The notes: generated from the sequence alone by a model not told the origin. Positions 7,868-16,020 are shown, counted from the first letter of the stretch. The stretch is DNA of 64,000 nucleotides from an uncultured Clostridia bacterium (GCA_934254825.1 CAKQMB010000007.1:1-64000), one strand, 5' to 3'. Program-made: numbers and translations.

Positions 7868-7870
7868 CTG
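7838..7870 (-). terminator. Terminator of tRNA-Arg(CCT)
   Basis: On the minus strand CAGTCACT (7870-7863) pairs with AGTGACTG (7852-7845), followed by a T run (7844-7838). It starts 5 nt after the tRNA CCA end and overlaps the 3' end of the 156-residue gene on the plus strand. Confidence 0.8.
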
Positions 7871-7875
7871 AAATC

Positions 7876-7952
7876 TGGCCTGCCTGAGACGATTCGAACG
7901 TCCGACACCCGCCTTAGGAGGGCGGTGCTCTGTCCTGCTGAGCTACAGGCAG
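7876..7952 (-). tRNA. tRNA-Arg (anticodon CCT), complete with encoded CCA
   Basis: A 77-nt cloverleaf: acceptor CTGCCTG/CAGGCAG, D stem GCTC/GAGC, anticodon stem CCGCC/GGCGG with loop CTCCTAA (anticodon CCT), T stem GGACG/CGTCT with loop TTCGAAT, discriminator G, then CCA. All stems pair, with one G-U in the T stem. It sits with its 3' end facing int, the usual arrangement for a tRNA used as an attachment site. Confidence 0.95.
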
Positions 7953-8118
7953 ATATGATGAATTATAGCACGTTTTGAAACTTATTGCAAATTACTTTTA
8001 ATGCCGAAACAATACCCAAAACAATACCTGATATTGTTTGATAGCGCCGTAACCACAACCCGTTGTGATTTTACATCCGTTATACCACTATATATTGTGG
8101 TTTTAGATGACTTAAATG

Positions 8119-8162
8119 CACGCTTAGGAGGCGAACCCTCTATCCTACTGAGGTACACGGAC
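8119..8162 (-). pseudogene. 5' half of a tRNA-Arg(CCT) gene (remnant 1)
   Basis: Read on the minus strand it begins GTCCGTG-TA-CCTC-AGTAGGATA-GAGG, a proper acceptor strand, D stem and D loop, and ends just after an anticodon loop with CTCCTAA. No T arm or 3' acceptor strand follows. It differs in sequence from the intact tRNA and from remnant 2. It is best read as an att-site remnant left by recombination in the anticodon region. Confidence 0.8.
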
Positions 8163-8319
8163 AAATATGAAATTTAGTGTGCGATGTAAAAGTTAGTAAA
8201 TGCGAAAAATAATACCGATTTTAATACCAATCACGCATCTGGCAACCATCAATCGCAATATATTGTCGTAATCTGCTTCAGAAAACGCAATATGTAGTGT
8301 GTTTCTGTGGATAAGGTCC

Positions 8320-8361
8320 AGCCTTAGGAGGGGTTTGTTATATCCATTTAACTACGGAAGC
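8320..8361 (-). pseudogene. 5' half of a tRNA-Arg(CCT) gene (remnant 2)
   Basis: On the minus strand GCTTCCG-TA-GTTA-AATGGATA-TAAC is a tRNA acceptor strand plus D arm, then a loop with CCTCCTAA, after which tRNA similarity stops. It is the outermost of three copies and lies next to ordinary chromosome, so it is the best candidate for the original host 5' half. Its 3' half, ending in CGGAAGC, is not in this window. Confidence 0.8.
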
Positions 8362-8640
8362 ATTTTTTAAATTCGAATTCATCGCAATCCGAAATATACC
8401 GAAAATATATCGTAATTCGAATTGTACTATATTTTATCGAAGAAGTCAAATTTTTCTCGGCGGTTTTTGAATTCCGACAATATTTTTTGTCGACAGGGCT
8501 TTCAACAAAACTTTCGAGAAAACTTTCGACCGGGCTTTCGCCGGAACAAACCCACCGGACTTCTGCCGGAATATGCCGACCGGAGACTTATCGATAACAT
8601 ATCGGAAATATATCGCAAATATATCGTAGGATAATTTAAG
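8362..8640. other. Non-coding stretch with short periodic motifs
   Basis: No credible gene. The AT-rich flanks repeat AAATATATCG-type words (near 8404, 8606 and 8617). The centre (about 8530-8583) holds five CCGG tetramers 11-15 nt apart in alternating contexts. No tRNA similarity and no ribosome site were found. Confidence 0.4.
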
Positions 8641-8675
8641 GCAGCCCGCAAGCCGAATTTCGGCTTGCGGGCTGC
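8641..8675 (-). terminator. Strong palindromic hairpin downstream of potD
   Basis: GCAGCCCGCAAGCCGAA at 8641-8657 pairs perfectly with TTCGGCTTGCGGGCTGC at 8659-8675. It lies about 50 nt past the potD stop. There is no good T-tract on either strand, so it may be an mRNA-protecting 3' structure as much as a terminator. Confidence 0.6.
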
Positions 8676-8728
8676 CCCATACCTATAAAATATTGCGAAT
8701 TTTAACAATATAATCAGTAAACTTTTCG

Positions 8729-10516
8729 TCAGCGAATTCTTTCGCTCTTTATAAGTTTACCGTAAACCTTACGTTTACGATTGAACGTAATTCCGCGTTT
8801 TTTCAAAATCGAATACACCGCCAAACCAAGCAGTACGACGCCTATGATAACGGGAATCGTGATGAGCATCGCCGTCGAAATATCTCCGACTTTAACGTCG
8901 CTCCACATTTTGTTGATATCTTTAAGCTCGCCGCGGGACAAAGTCGTCATAATCGCACACCTGTCGACGGTCGATTTTTCGGGATATTGAGTAGTGAGCT
9001 GTCTGCCGATATTATCCGTCGAGCTGTATACGATGACTTTTCCGTCTTCCGTTTTGTATTCGTCCGAAATGTTATCGAAATAATAGGAATAATCAATCGC
9101 GTAAGTAAGTCCGTTTTCTTCCGCTTCCTGCGGGTCTACGGTAAGCTCGTAAGTATCGAGCATTCTTTCGAACACGTCGTCGCCCGAAATCGGACTGACG
9201 TAACCGATATAATCCATATTCGAAATGGCGCATTCCGGATCGGAAATGAAATCCACGAAGAACTGCGCAAGCTCTTTGTTCGCGCCTTTGGGCATAACCC
9301 ACGCGTCGAACCAGATATTGCTTCCTTCTTCGGGAACGGCATAGTAAAGTTTCGCGCCCTCGTATTCGTCGGCGGTATCGAGCGTGTAAGCCGCGTCGCC
9401 CGACCAGGCGAAGTTTATCGCGATCTTGCCCGCAGCCATATCTTTCTTTCCGCTGTCGACCTCGAAGCCGTAAACGTTGTGTTTAAGCACTTTAAGGCTT
9501 TCGCTGACCTTATCGACCGTTTTTTCGTCGTCGTCGGGGAAAATTCCCCTTACGAGCGCAAGCTTGTCCGAAGAAAGTCCCAACTCCGCGAATTCTTCCG
9601 AAAACGGCGTATTTACGTTGTTGAAAACCTTGATAAGAACAGCCTGATATTCCTCGTGAGAAAGTTCGCCGTTTTGCCAGAGTTCTTTGAGCCTTAAAAG
9701 CTTTTCGCCGTAAACTTTCCCGACGGCTAAGGCGTAAGTATCTCTGATACTGTCCTTGATCGTTCCGAGGTTTTTATAGTAAGCTTCCCACGGAAGGCTC
9801 CATGTATTCGCGTGGACGTAATTTTCGAGTTCCTCGCCCGAAAGAGAGATCTCGCCCTCTTCGTCCAGAAGTCCGTTTATATCGATGCTGTCGTTGGTTT
9901 CGGCGAGCTTGACGGGGTTATAAATGAAACCCATCGTTCCCCACATATAGCAGACGGCGTATTCCGCCCACTTTTTCGTGACGCCCGAAACCATATTTTT
10001 CTCTTCTTTGGAATTGAAAAGGTCTTTTATGAAACCCGAAGCGTATTCGTTGTAATTATCGACCTTATCGTAAACGATATCGCCGTTTTCGTCCTCGGAT
10101 ACGTCGAACGTTTCGAGCATATTCTCGTTTATCATTCTCTGAATCATATAATCGGACGGACAAACGAGATCGTAAGCGTAAGTATAACTGCCGTCTTTGC
10201 CTTTCTTTTTGGTGAGCTGCAACTCGTTATACATATTTTCGAGCGTACCGAAAGTGGAATAATTGACTTTTACCTTTCTTCCGAAGCGTTCCGTCGCGAC
10301 TTCCTCGAACTTTTCGATGATATCGAAAGTCTCCCAGTCTTCGTCGTACTCCGAAATGTATTCTTCGGCATTGTAAACGTTAAGCTCCAAAACGCCCGTA
10401 TCTTTTCCGTCGTTTTCTCCCGCGGCTTTGGCATTCAGCCCGCGCGGAACAAACAACGAAAAGCAAAGAACAACAGCAAAAAGCGAAGCTATAAGTCGAT
10501 TAACGCGCATTTTCAT
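8729..10516 (-). CDS. potD: Polyamine ABC transporter substrate-binding protein with C-terminal membrane anchor
   Basis: A 595-residue solute-binding protein of the PotD/PotF type. A signal peptide (MKMRVNRLIASLFAVVLCFS, likely cut after AKA) is followed by the two-lobed periplasmic-binding fold (LVCPSDYMIQRMINENMLE, GTMGFIYNP, INFAWSGDAAY, FVDFISDPECA). There is no lipobox Cys; instead a transmembrane helix near residues 548-570 (ITIPVIIGVVLLGLAVYSIL) and a basic tail anchor it. It is much longer than usual PotD (about 350 residues), with an inserted helical region near 240-330. It overlaps potC by 17 nt and closes the potABCD operon. Spermidine/putrescine specificity is inferred from the operon. 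Confidence 0.85.
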   Translation of the reverse strand: MKMRVNRLIASLFAVVLCFSLFVPRGLNAKAAGENDGKDTGVLELNVYNAEEYISEYDEDWETFDIIEKFEEVATERFGRKVKVNYSTFGTLENMYNELQLTKKKGKDGSYTYAYDLVCPSDYMIQRMINENMLETFDVSEDENGDIVYDKVDNYNEYASGFIKDLFNSKEEKNMVSGVTKKWAEYAVCYMWGTMGFIYNPVKLAETNDSIDINGLLDEEGEISLSGEELENYVHANTWSLPWEAYYKNLGTIKDSIRDTYALAVGKVYGEKLLRLKELWQNGELSHEEYQAVLIKVFNNVNTPFSEEFAELGLSSDKLALVRGIFPDDDEKTVDKVSESLKVLKHNVYGFEVDSGKKDMAAGKIAINFAWSGDAAYTLDTADEYEGAKLYYAVPEEGSNIWFDAWVMPKGANKELAQFFVDFISDPECAISNMDYIGYVSPISGDDVFERMLDTYELTVDPQEAEENGLTYAIDYSYYFDNISDEYKTEDGKVIVYSSTDNIGRQLTTQYPEKSTVDRCAIMTTLSRGELKDINKMWSDVKVGDISTAMLITIPVIIGVVLLGLAVYSILKKRGITFNRKRKVYGKLIKSERIR

Positions 10517-11306
10517 TCTTTTTAGCCCTCCTTGAAGCGGCTACGTTCTGAACGACGAGGATCAGAACCATAAGCACGAAGATAAGCGTGGAAAGCGCTC
10601 TGAGCGCGGGTACGGACGAGCCTTTTCCGCCTTTTGCGTAAGCGTCGAAAACGTAAGTCGAGATAGTGTCGAACGTCGGCGGGCGGGTGAAGGTCGTTAT
10701 GATATAATCGTCGAGCGAAAGAGTTACGGCAAGCATAAACCCGCTGAAAATTCCGGGGAGAATTTCGGGGAGAATGACTTTGAACAAAGCTTTCGTCGGG
10801 CTTGCGCCGAGATCGAGCGCGGCTTCGTACAGATTTCCGTCGAGCTGTTTGAGTTTGGGAAGCACCGAAAGATACACGAACGGGAAGCAAAGCACGATAT
10901 GCCCTATCAAAAGCGAAGCGTAAGTTCTTCCGAAAGCGAACATCGTGCAGACGAGCGCGATCGAAATGGCGGTTACGATTTCCGCGTTGATAACGGGGAT
11001 CTGCGTGAGCGCGTTCAAAGCTCCCTTAACTCTCTTTTTGGAATAAAACGTACCGATCGCGCCGATCGTTCCCAAAATCGTGGAACAGACGGACGCAAGA
11101 AGAGCAAGCACAACGGTGTTTAAGACCGTCTGCATAATCGATTTATCATTGAAAAGCTGTTTGTAAAGCCCGAAACCCCACTCCTTCGACCAGATACCGA
11201 TAGAGGGCGAAAGGTTGAACGAATAAACCGTGAGCAGAATTATCGGCGCGTAAATAAACGCGAGAGCCAGGGCGATATATGCAATTTTCAAAATCTTTTT
11301 TACCAT
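10500..11306 (-). CDS. potC: Polyamine ABC transporter permease PotC
   Basis: A 268-residue inner permease with about six membrane segments and the EAA loop YEAALDLGASPTKALFKVIL at about residues 160-180 that docks on the ATPase. Length and motif match PotC/PotI. It overlaps potB by 7 nt at its start and potD by 17 nt at its end, so the permease pair and binding protein are made from one message. Together with PotB it forms the channel for polyamine import. Confidence 0.9.
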   Translation of the reverse strand: MVKKILKIAYIALALAFIYAPIILLTVYSFNLSPSIGIWSKEWGFGLYKQLFNDKSIMQTVLNTVVLALLASVCSTILGTIGAIGTFYSKKRVKGALNALTQIPVINAEIVTAISIALVCTMFAFGRTYASLLIGHIVLCFPFVYLSVLPKLKQLDGNLYEAALDLGASPTKALFKVILPEILPGIFSGFMLAVTLSLDDYIITTFTRPPTFDTISTYVFDAYAKGGKGSSVPALRALSTLIFVLMVLILVVQNVAASRRAKKNENAR

Positions 11307-12139
11307 AATCCGCCTCCTCTCGTGTTGACTTCTTCGTCCGAAAATTTACGCGTGATAAACATTGTTATAAATATAAGCACAAGCAAGATCATCGCTATCG
11401 CGGAACCCGCGTGCCAGTCGAACATAGTCGAGAACTGGTCTTCGATGAGTTTGCCGATAATGGTTACGTTACCGTTGCCGAGCGTGTCGGAAACGACGTA
11501 ACTCGTAGTCGTGGGTAAAAGCACCATGGTTATCGCCGAAACGATCCCCGGGGCGGACATGGGGATTACGACCTTGAAAAAGGTCTCCGCACTCGTCGCG
11601 CCGAGGTCGGCGGAAGCTTCGAGAATGTTTTTATCGAGCTTTATAAGCACCGTGTAAAGCGGAAGAATCGTAAACGGCAGATAGTCGTAAACCATACCGA
11701 TAACGGTGTTTACCATACTGAGCTTGCTCGATTTATACATACCGATTTTAAACAGCAATTCTTTCATTGCCGCCGTTCTTAAAACGAAGTTTATCCACAT
11801 CGGGAGGATAAAAAGCATAAGAACGACGTTTTTCCATTTCATTCTCGAACGGGCGAGAATATAAGCTACGGGATAAGCGATAAGAAGACAGATGACCGTC
11901 GTTATTATCGCGAGTCCGAAACTGACGTAAATCGCGCGGATATTCGCCGAGCTTCCGAAGAAGTAAACGAAATTTTCAAGCGAGAAGGAAAATTTCGTTA
12001 TATCGTTCGTCGTGAGGTCGCCCCTTTCCACGGTGAATGCGTACAAAACGATGAGAAGAAGCGGCAGAACCACAAACAGACCGATAAAAACGGCGTAAGG
12101 TATTCCGAGTTGCTTTCTCGAAAATTTCAAAGCCTTCAT
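11300..12139 (-). CDS. potB: Polyamine ABC transporter permease PotB
   Basis: A 279-residue permease with about six membrane helices (first near 14-36, PYAVFIGLFVVLPLLLIVLYAF) and the EAA loop LEASADLGATSAETFFKVVI at about 175-195. It begins directly after potA (one base between stop and start codons) and overlaps potC. PotB and PotC form a heterodimer energised by PotA. Confidence 0.9.
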   Translation of the reverse strand: MKALKFSRKQLGIPYAVFIGLFVVLPLLLIVLYAFTVERGDLTTNDITKFSFSLENFVYFFGSSANIRAIYVSFGLAIITTVICLLIAYPVAYILARSRMKWKNVVLMLFILPMWINFVLRTAAMKELLFKIGMYKSSKLSMVNTVIGMVYDYLPFTILPLYTVLIKLDKNILEASADLGATSAETFFKVVIPMSAPGIVSAITMVLLPTTTSYVVSDTLGNGNVTIIGKLIEDQFSTMFDWHAGSAIAMILLVLIFITMFITRKFSDEEVNTRGGGLW

Positions 12140-12140
12140 T

Positions 12141-13643
12141 TTACTTGTTCACCGCCTTGATTTTGAGTTTGATCTTATCTTTCGGGATCTTGACGGAAAC
12201 TCTGTCGTTTTCGTTCCAGGTGTACTCGGTGTCGACAACGAAATCCTCTTCCTCGTCGTCCGTTCTGATTATGACCTGATAGTGGTCGCCCTTGTAAACT
12301 ATCTGAATAATGGTTCCGCAAGCGTCGCCGTCCTCGTCGTTATCGATGATTTCGATATCTTTAAGTCCCACTTCGACGGACACGTCAACGTCGGTAAGGT
12401 CGATCTTCTCGCCGTCGGCGGTAATGAGATAACCCTCTTCGTCGAGACGCGAGCCTTCGTAAAGCTGAGTTACGTCGCACTCGAACTCGCCGTCCGCAAA
12501 GCAAACGGTGTTTCTCTTGGTGATATAGCCGTCGTAACGGTTGCAATCGAATTCTTTCGCCATTATGTGGATATCGTCGGGCTTAATGATGACCGAGCAT
12601 CTCTCGCCGACCTTTCTTTCCATAGTGTCCTGAATAACGATCTCGGTTTTGCCGACGACGAAAGTCATTTCGTAATGAACGCCCTTGAAAATGGACGAAA
12701 CGATAACTCCGTCGACCTGACCTTTGCCCTCGTCGACAAGGAAAACGTCCTCGGGACGGACGACTACGTCCACCTTTTCGTTGATCGGGAAATCGTCCAC
12801 GCAGTCGAACACCTTGTTTATGAAGCGGACTTTCATTTTGCCGACCATCGTACCCGAGAAAATATTGCTTTCGCCGATAAAGTCGGCAACGAAAGCGTTT
12901 TTCGGTTCGTTGTAAATATCCTTGGGCGTTCCGATCTGCTGAATGTTGCCGTCCTTCATAACGACGATCGTATCGCTCATCGTAAGAGCTTCTTCCTGAT
13001 CGTGAGTAACGTAAATGAAGGTTATGCCGAGCTTACGGTGCATCTCTTTAAGTTCGAGCTGCATGTCCTTTCTCATTTTAAGGTCGAGCGCGCCGAGAGG
13101 CTCGTCCAGAAGAAGAATTTCGGGTTCGTTTACGATTGCTCTCGCGATCGCTATTCTCTGCTGCTGACCGCCCGAAAGAGTGGTTACGTCTCTTTTTTCG
13201 AATTCTTCGAGGTCGACGAGCTTCAAAACTCTCGAAACTTTTGCGTCGATTTCCTCTTTGGAAAGCTTCTGAACTTTCGTAACCGTCTTGCCGTTCGGGG
13301 TCTCGTAAGTGTTTTTAAATCTTTTGAGTTTAAGACCGAACGCTATGTTGTCGTAAACGTTAAGGTGCGGGAAAAGGGCGTAACGCTGGAAAACCGTGTT
13401 TATCGGTCTTTCGTAGGGCGGAACGTCGGTTATGTCCTTGCCGTTTAAAAGGATCTTACCGCTCGTCGGCATTTCGAAACCCGCGATCATGCGGAGCGTC
13501 GTGGACTTTCCGCAACCCGAAGGACCCAAAAGCGTAACGAATTCGCCTTTTCTGACGTAGAGATTCATATTCTCTACTGCCTGCTCGCCGTCGAAAATCT
13601 TTTCAACGCCGATAAGTTCGATGATTTTTTCTTCTTTTTCCAT
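12141..13643 (-). CDS. potA: Polyamine ABC transporter ATPase PotA with duplicated C-terminal module
   Basis: The start at 13643 (MEKEEKIIEL, GGAG 8 nt upstream) is preferred over an upstream codon at 13691 that would overlap the regulator gene. The 500 residues include Walker A GPSGCGKST (40-48), Q-loop VFQRYALFPH, signature LSGGQQQR (156-163) and Walker B ILLLDEP (176-182). The usual PotA is about 350-380 residues. Here there is a small insertion at about 108-133 and a long C-terminus in which a TOBE-like unit appears twice (about 290-375 and 430-497; compare IFKGVHYEMTFVV with VYKGDHYQVIIRT). The extra module may sense substrate or regulate the ATPase; that is inference. Confidence 0.92.
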   Translation of the reverse strand: MEKEEKIIELIGVEKIFDGEQAVENMNLYVRKGEFVTLLGPSGCGKSTTLRMIAGFEMPTSGKILLNGKDITDVPPYERPINTVFQRYALFPHLNVYDNIAFGLKLKRFKNTYETPNGKTVTKVQKLSKEEIDAKVSRVLKLVDLEEFEKRDVTTLSGGQQQRIAIARAIVNEPEILLLDEPLGALDLKMRKDMQLELKEMHRKLGITFIYVTHDQEEALTMSDTIVVMKDGNIQQIGTPKDIYNEPKNAFVADFIGESNIFSGTMVGKMKVRFINKVFDCVDDFPINEKVDVVVRPEDVFLVDEGKGQVDGVIVSSIFKGVHYEMTFVVGKTEIVIQDTMERKVGERCSVIIKPDDIHIMAKEFDCNRYDGYITKRNTVCFADGEFECDVTQLYEGSRLDEEGYLITADGEKIDLTDVDVSVEVGLKDIEIIDNDEDGDACGTIIQIVYKGDHYQVIIRTDDEEEDFVVDTEYTWNENDRVSVKIPKDKIKLKIKAVNK

Positions 13644-13663
13644 TGTTTTTTCTCCGTTATCCG

Positions 13664-14197
13664 TCAAAAAGTGGGCGGGGTTGCGACCCATATGAATTTC
13701 GCCACTCTGTCGGTGTTGTTTTCGATATAATGTTCTTTTAATGCCGAATAGTAAAAGCTTTCGCCTTTATTCACCTTGTATTTCTTGTTCCCGAGATGAA
13801 CGATCACGCTTCCCGAAAGAACGTAACCGAATTCCTCGCCCTCGTGCGGGACGTCGGGTTCGGTACTCTTTTTAGGCATAAGATCGACAAGCACGGGTTC
13901 CATTTCGTTTTTCTGCGAGTTCGGAACGAGCCAGTTGAGCGTGTACTGCGCCGTTTCCTTTTCTATAAACTCCTGCTCCTTGAACACGATCTTTTCTTCC
14001 GGTTCTTCGCTGAAAAAATCTTTAAGATTTGTGCCGAGCGCAGACAAAATGTCCATAAGCGTGGCGATCGACGGGCTTGTAAGCTCGTTTTCGAGCTGGC
14101 TTATATAACCTTTCGTCAGTTCGCATCTGTTGGCAAGCTCTTCCTGCGTGAGATCGCATTGCAATCGGAGCTGTTTTATCTTGTTTCCTATTTCCAT
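13664..14197 (-). CDS. XRE-family regulator with cupin domain (PuuR-like)
   Basis: A 177-residue protein. Residues 1-62 form an XRE helix-turn-helix (TQEELANRCELTKGYISQLE) and residues 105-172 a cupin barrel (EPDVPHEGEEFGYVLSGSVI, VNKGESFYYSALKEHYIEN). This architecture is typical of polyamine and amino-acid regulators such as PuuR. It is the first gene of the potABCD operon, 20 nt before potA, so it probably senses polyamine through the cupin and controls its own operon. The promoter and three operator-like repeats lie upstream. The start follows GACGAGGAAAGCGAA. Confidence 0.88.
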   Translation of the reverse strand: MEIGNKIKQLRLQCDLTQEELANRCELTKGYISQLENELTSPSIATLMDILSALGTNLKDFFSEEPEEKIVFKEQEFIEKETAQYTLNWLVPNSQKNEMEPVLVDLMPKKSTEPDVPHEGEEFGYVLSGSVIVHLGNKKYKVNKGESFYYSALKEHYIENNTDRVAKFIWVATPPTF

Positions 14198-14267
14198 TTC
14201 GCTTTCCTCGTCTTACTTTTATATAAATAATATGTTGTCAGACATACTAAACAAAAAGTTTACGAAG

Positions 14268-14336
14268 GTTAGCAAATTTAAACGCGGAGTTTAATGAGGT
14301 TAGCAAATTTAAACTTTAAGTTTAGCAAAAGTAAAC
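14268..14336 (-). promoter_or_regulatory. Three operator-like repeats in the pot leader
   Basis: GTTAGCAAATTTAAAC occurs at 14268-14283 and 14299-14314, and the related GTTTAGCAAAAGTAAAC at 14320-14336. Each is a GTTTA/TAAAC dyad. Start-to-start distances are 31 and 21 nt, near three and two DNA turns, so a regulator could bind on one face. A further TAAAC-N5-GTTTA lies at 14248-14262. They sit between the pot promoter and its first gene. Confidence 0.65.
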
Positions 14337-14347
14337 GCAACGGAGGC

Positions 14348-14377
14348 ATTATATACAAAATCGACAAGCGTTGTCAA
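14348..14377 (-). promoter_or_regulatory. pot operon promoter
   Basis: TTGACA (14377-14372), an 18-nt spacer and TATAAT (14353-14348) on the minus strand. Transcription would start near 14341 and run through the operator repeats, giving a leader of about 145 nt. Confidence 0.75.
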
Positions 14378-14557
14378 CTGTTTTAACGCACATTTTTCAT
14401 TATTTTTTGTGAAAATATCATACGGCGAAAACCTGCTTTGTTTACGCTTTGCATATCGCCGCGAAAAACGGCATAAAAATAGAATAAAAGTTCCTCTATT
14501 TCGACAATAAAAGACGAATTACCCGAGGAACGCGATGTTATAATAAAGGAGCGTTGA

Positions 14558-15331
14558 ATGAAAGAAAAGAAGAAGTATGTTTTGTCTCTCATAGCGGGGA
14601 TTTCGGCGATAATCATCTGTTCGCTGTGCCTGTTTTGCAGCGGAGACTACGTCGTTTACACCTCGGGGACAAAAAAGAGAAAACTCCCGATTTACGGGGT
14701 CGAAAGGGACGACAACTGCATTTCGATTTCTTTCGATTGCGCCTGGGGCGTGGATTACACCGACAAAATTCTCGACGCGCTCGATTTTTATAACGTCAAA
14801 TGCACCTTTTTCGTGGTGCAGTTCTGGGCGGAAAAATACCCGGAATATCTTAAAAAAATCGTAGAACGCGGACACGAGATCGGAACGCACTCCAAAACGC
14901 ATCCGAACATGTCGAAGCTTTCCGAAGCGGAGATCGAAGAAGAGCTTAAAAGCTCGGTAAACGCGATAGAAAGCGTTACGGGCAAAAAAGTTACGCTTTT
15001 CCGTCCGCCGTTCGGGGATTACGACGACAAAGTGATTTCGACCGCGGAAAAATTAGGGCTTTATACCATTCAGTGGAACGTCGACTCGCTGGACTGGAAA
15101 AACCTTTCCGCAGAACAGATCGCTATGAGAGTAACGAAAAAAACGAAAAGCGGTTCGATAATTTTAATGCACAACAACGGTCTGCACACCCTCGAATCGC
15201 TCCCGCTCATTTTCTCGGCAACGCAACAAAAAGGGTTCGTTTATCGACCTATAAGCGAACTTATTTATACCGATGACTTTGAAATTACTCCCGATGGAAC
15301 ACAAATAAAAAAGCTCGGAGAACAGCAATGA
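14558..15331 (+). CDS. Polysaccharide deacetylase (NodB domain, PdaB-like)
   Basis: A 257-residue enzyme with an N-terminal membrane segment or signal (8-27) and a NodB fold. Motifs are SFDCAWG with Asp60, HSKTH with metal ligands His111 and His115, RPPFGDYDD (149-157), QWNVDSLDW and LMHN. Motif 1 is FDCAWG where classic enzymes have TFDDGP, a change seen in the PdaB group linked to spore cortex peptidoglycan. A likely substrate is peptidoglycan outside the membrane. AAAGGAGCGTTGA precedes the ATG. It overlaps the SSB-like gene by 4 nt. Confidence 0.85.
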   Translation: MKEKKKYVLSLIAGISAIIICSLCLFCSGDYVVYTSGTKKRKLPIYGVERDDNCISISFDCAWGVDYTDKILDALDFYNVKCTFFVVQFWAEKYPEYLKKIVERGHEIGTHSKTHPNMSKLSEAEIEEELKSSVNAIESVTGKKVTLFRPPFGDYDDKVISTAEKLGLYTIQWNVDSLDWKNLSAEQIAMRVTKKTKSGSIILMHNNGLHTLESLPLIFSATQQKGFVYRPISELIYTDDFEITPDGTQIKKLGEQQ

Positions 15332-16020
15332 ACATTGAAGAAAAACAGAACAACAAAGTATTTATAAACGGCGTCATCGTGACGGAAGCCAAGTTTTCGC
15401 ACGAGGTTTACGGCGAAGGATTTTACGAAATGGAAGTAAACGTCAAAAGACTTTCGGGTCAGGCGGATATTCTTCCCGTAACCATTTCCGAACGGCTTAT
15501 AGAAAGCCATAATCTTTCGGTCGGGTCTTCGCTTTGCGCCGTGGGGCAATTTCGGAGCTATAACAAGCTCGTGGACGGAAAAAGCAAGCTCATGCTCACC
15601 GTTTTCGTTCGCGAAATAGTTAGCGGCGAGGGCGCGAGAAACCCGAACAACGTGGTGCTTTCGGGATATATCTGCAAGCCGCCCGTTTACAGAACGACGC
15701 CGTTTTCGAGAGAAATCGCAGACGTTCTTATCGCCGTCAACAGGGCTTACAACAAGTCCGATTACATTCCCTGCATTGCCTGGGGAAGAAACGCCCGCTT
15801 TGTGAAAAACTTAACCGTCGGGGAGAAAATCGCCGTTTCGGGAAGAATTCAAAGCAGAGAGTACGTCAAGAAATTTTCGGAAACGGAAAGCAAAACGCTC
15901 ACCGCTTACGAAGTTTCGATATGTCGGCTTGCGGCGTACGAAAACGCCGACACGTTCGATCTCGATCTCGAATTCAATTCGAATTTCATTCCTTCCGCCG
16001 TTTTTGCGGACTCGGTGTGA
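15328..16020 (+). CDS. SSB-like protein with two OB folds
   Basis: A 230-residue protein in two similar halves, each an OB-fold of the single-strand-binding type: residues 8-100 (KVFINGVIVTEAKFSHEVYG ... LCAVGQFRSY) and 108-205 (NVVLSGYICKPPVYRTTPFS ... IAVSGRIQSREYV). The second half has the Ssb signature of strands plus IPCIAWGRNARFVKNL. The glycine-rich acidic tail of true Ssb is absent, so it is probably not the replicative SSB. It is coupled to the deacetylase by an ATGA overlap and followed by a strong terminator. Confidence 0.78.
   Translation: MNIEEKQNNKVFINGVIVTEAKFSHEVYGEGFYEMEVNVKRLSGQADILPVTISERLIESHNLSVGSSLCAVGQFRSYNKLVDGKSKLMLTVFVREIVSGEGARNPNNVVLSGYICKPPVYRTTPFSREIADVLIAVNRAYNKSDYIPCIAWGRNARFVKNLTVGEKIAVSGRIQSREYVKKFSETESKTLTAYEVSICRLAAYENADTFDLDLEFNSNFIPSAVFADSV

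Noticed and set aside
8119..8361. Functional tRNA genes at both remnants
   Set aside because: Neither has a T arm or 3' acceptor strand; only the 5' halves are present.
12282..13448. 388-residue frame on the plus strand opposite potA
   Set aside because: It is an antisense shadow of potA created by codon bias; potA has all ABC motifs.
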